This document shows positions 6,281-6,336 of a DNA stretch of 6,336 bases, one piece after another. This stretch comes from Verrucomicrobiota bacterium (GTDB lineage: Bacteria > Verrucomicrobiota > Lentisphaeria > Oligosphaerales > Oligosphaeraceae). The stretch's first letter is position 1. Every line of letters begins with the position of its first letter. The DNA lies in contig JAKLHU010000136.1 in the NCBI GenBank assembly GCA_022709995.1, forward strand, positions 1 to 6,336, written 5' to 3'. The notes under the pieces were generated by a model, which worked only from the letters and a program-made list of their open reading frames with translations, searched no databases and was not told the DNA's origin. The translations under genes and the position numbers were made by a program.

Positions 6281-6301
6281 CTTGCCGGTTGTCCGGACAA
6301 G
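6281..6301. other. Hairpin containing a 12-bp perfect palindrome
   Basis: CTTGCCGG-TTGT-CCGG-A-CAAG can form an 8-bp stem with one bulged A. Overlapping it, TTGTCCGGACAA (6289-6300) is a perfect palindrome, and another TGTCC follows at 6306-6310. No T-run follows, so it is not a clear intrinsic terminator of crcB. It could be an operator for a following gene. Confidence 0.3.
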
Positions 6302-6304
6302 ACC

Positions 6305-6336
6305 ATGTCCCTTACTGACAAGAATGCCGCCGGCCA
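6305..6336 (+). CDS. Possible start of a further gene (cut by window end)
   Basis: An ATG at 6305 opens a frame reading MSLTDKNAAG to the window edge. A weak GGA lies 8 bases upstream (6295-6297). Another ATG at 6270 is also open to the edge, but it has no properly spaced ribosome-binding site. Ten codons are too few to identify a product or to be sure this is a gene. Confidence 0.2.
   Translation, partial: MSLTDKNAAG

Overview
This is a GC-rich bacterial window with at least five protein-coding genes and one gene remnant. The organism is Gram-negative: there is an outer-membrane efflux lipoprotein, the tail of an RND pump, and a secreted protein with a carbohydrate-binding domain. GC-rich sequence plus a secreted carbohydrate-binding protein resembles the Lentisphaerota/Kiritimatiellota/Verrucomicrobiota group. 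That is an impression only, because no marker gene here fixes the taxonomy.

Layout. (1) 1-675, minus: first 225 residues of a secreted protein with a CBM4/9-like domain, cut by the window edge. (2) 676-875: AT-rich divergent promoter region. (3) 876-2171, plus: complete homoserine dehydrogenase (hom) with a C-terminal ACT domain. (4) 2172-2332: spacer with a strong GC hairpin. (5) 2333-3058, plus: four-helix membrane domain of an FtsK/SpoIIIE DNA translocase, ending in its Pro/Ala linker with no motor domain. (6) 3055-3186, plus: last 43 residues of an RND (AcrB/MexB-type) pump, in another frame and overlapping the FtsK stop codon. (7) 3219-4661, plus: complete OprM/NodT-type outer-membrane factor. 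(8) 4662-4779: convergent spacer with a probable terminator for the minus-strand gene. (9) 4780-5652, minus: DUF1835-family protein. (10) 5653-5867: divergent spacer with four copies of a 17-bp tandem repeat. (11) 5868-6263, plus: CrcB/FluC fluoride channel. (12) 6264-6336: a near-palindromic hairpin and a possible start of another gene.

The most notable point is the junction at about 3031-3054. A gene coding for an FtsK N-terminus runs into the end of an RND pump gene exactly at a (GGCGCC)n tract. Read in one frame the tract gives the Pro-Ala linker expected of FtsK; read in another it gives the Gly-Ala stretch that precedes the last helix of RND pumps. The simplest reading is that the FtsK motor, any genes between, and most of the RND operon were lost through this short shared repeat, either by a real deletion or by a false join during assembly. 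The outer-membrane factor is thereby left without its adaptor and pump. I saw no clear new defence or mobile system.
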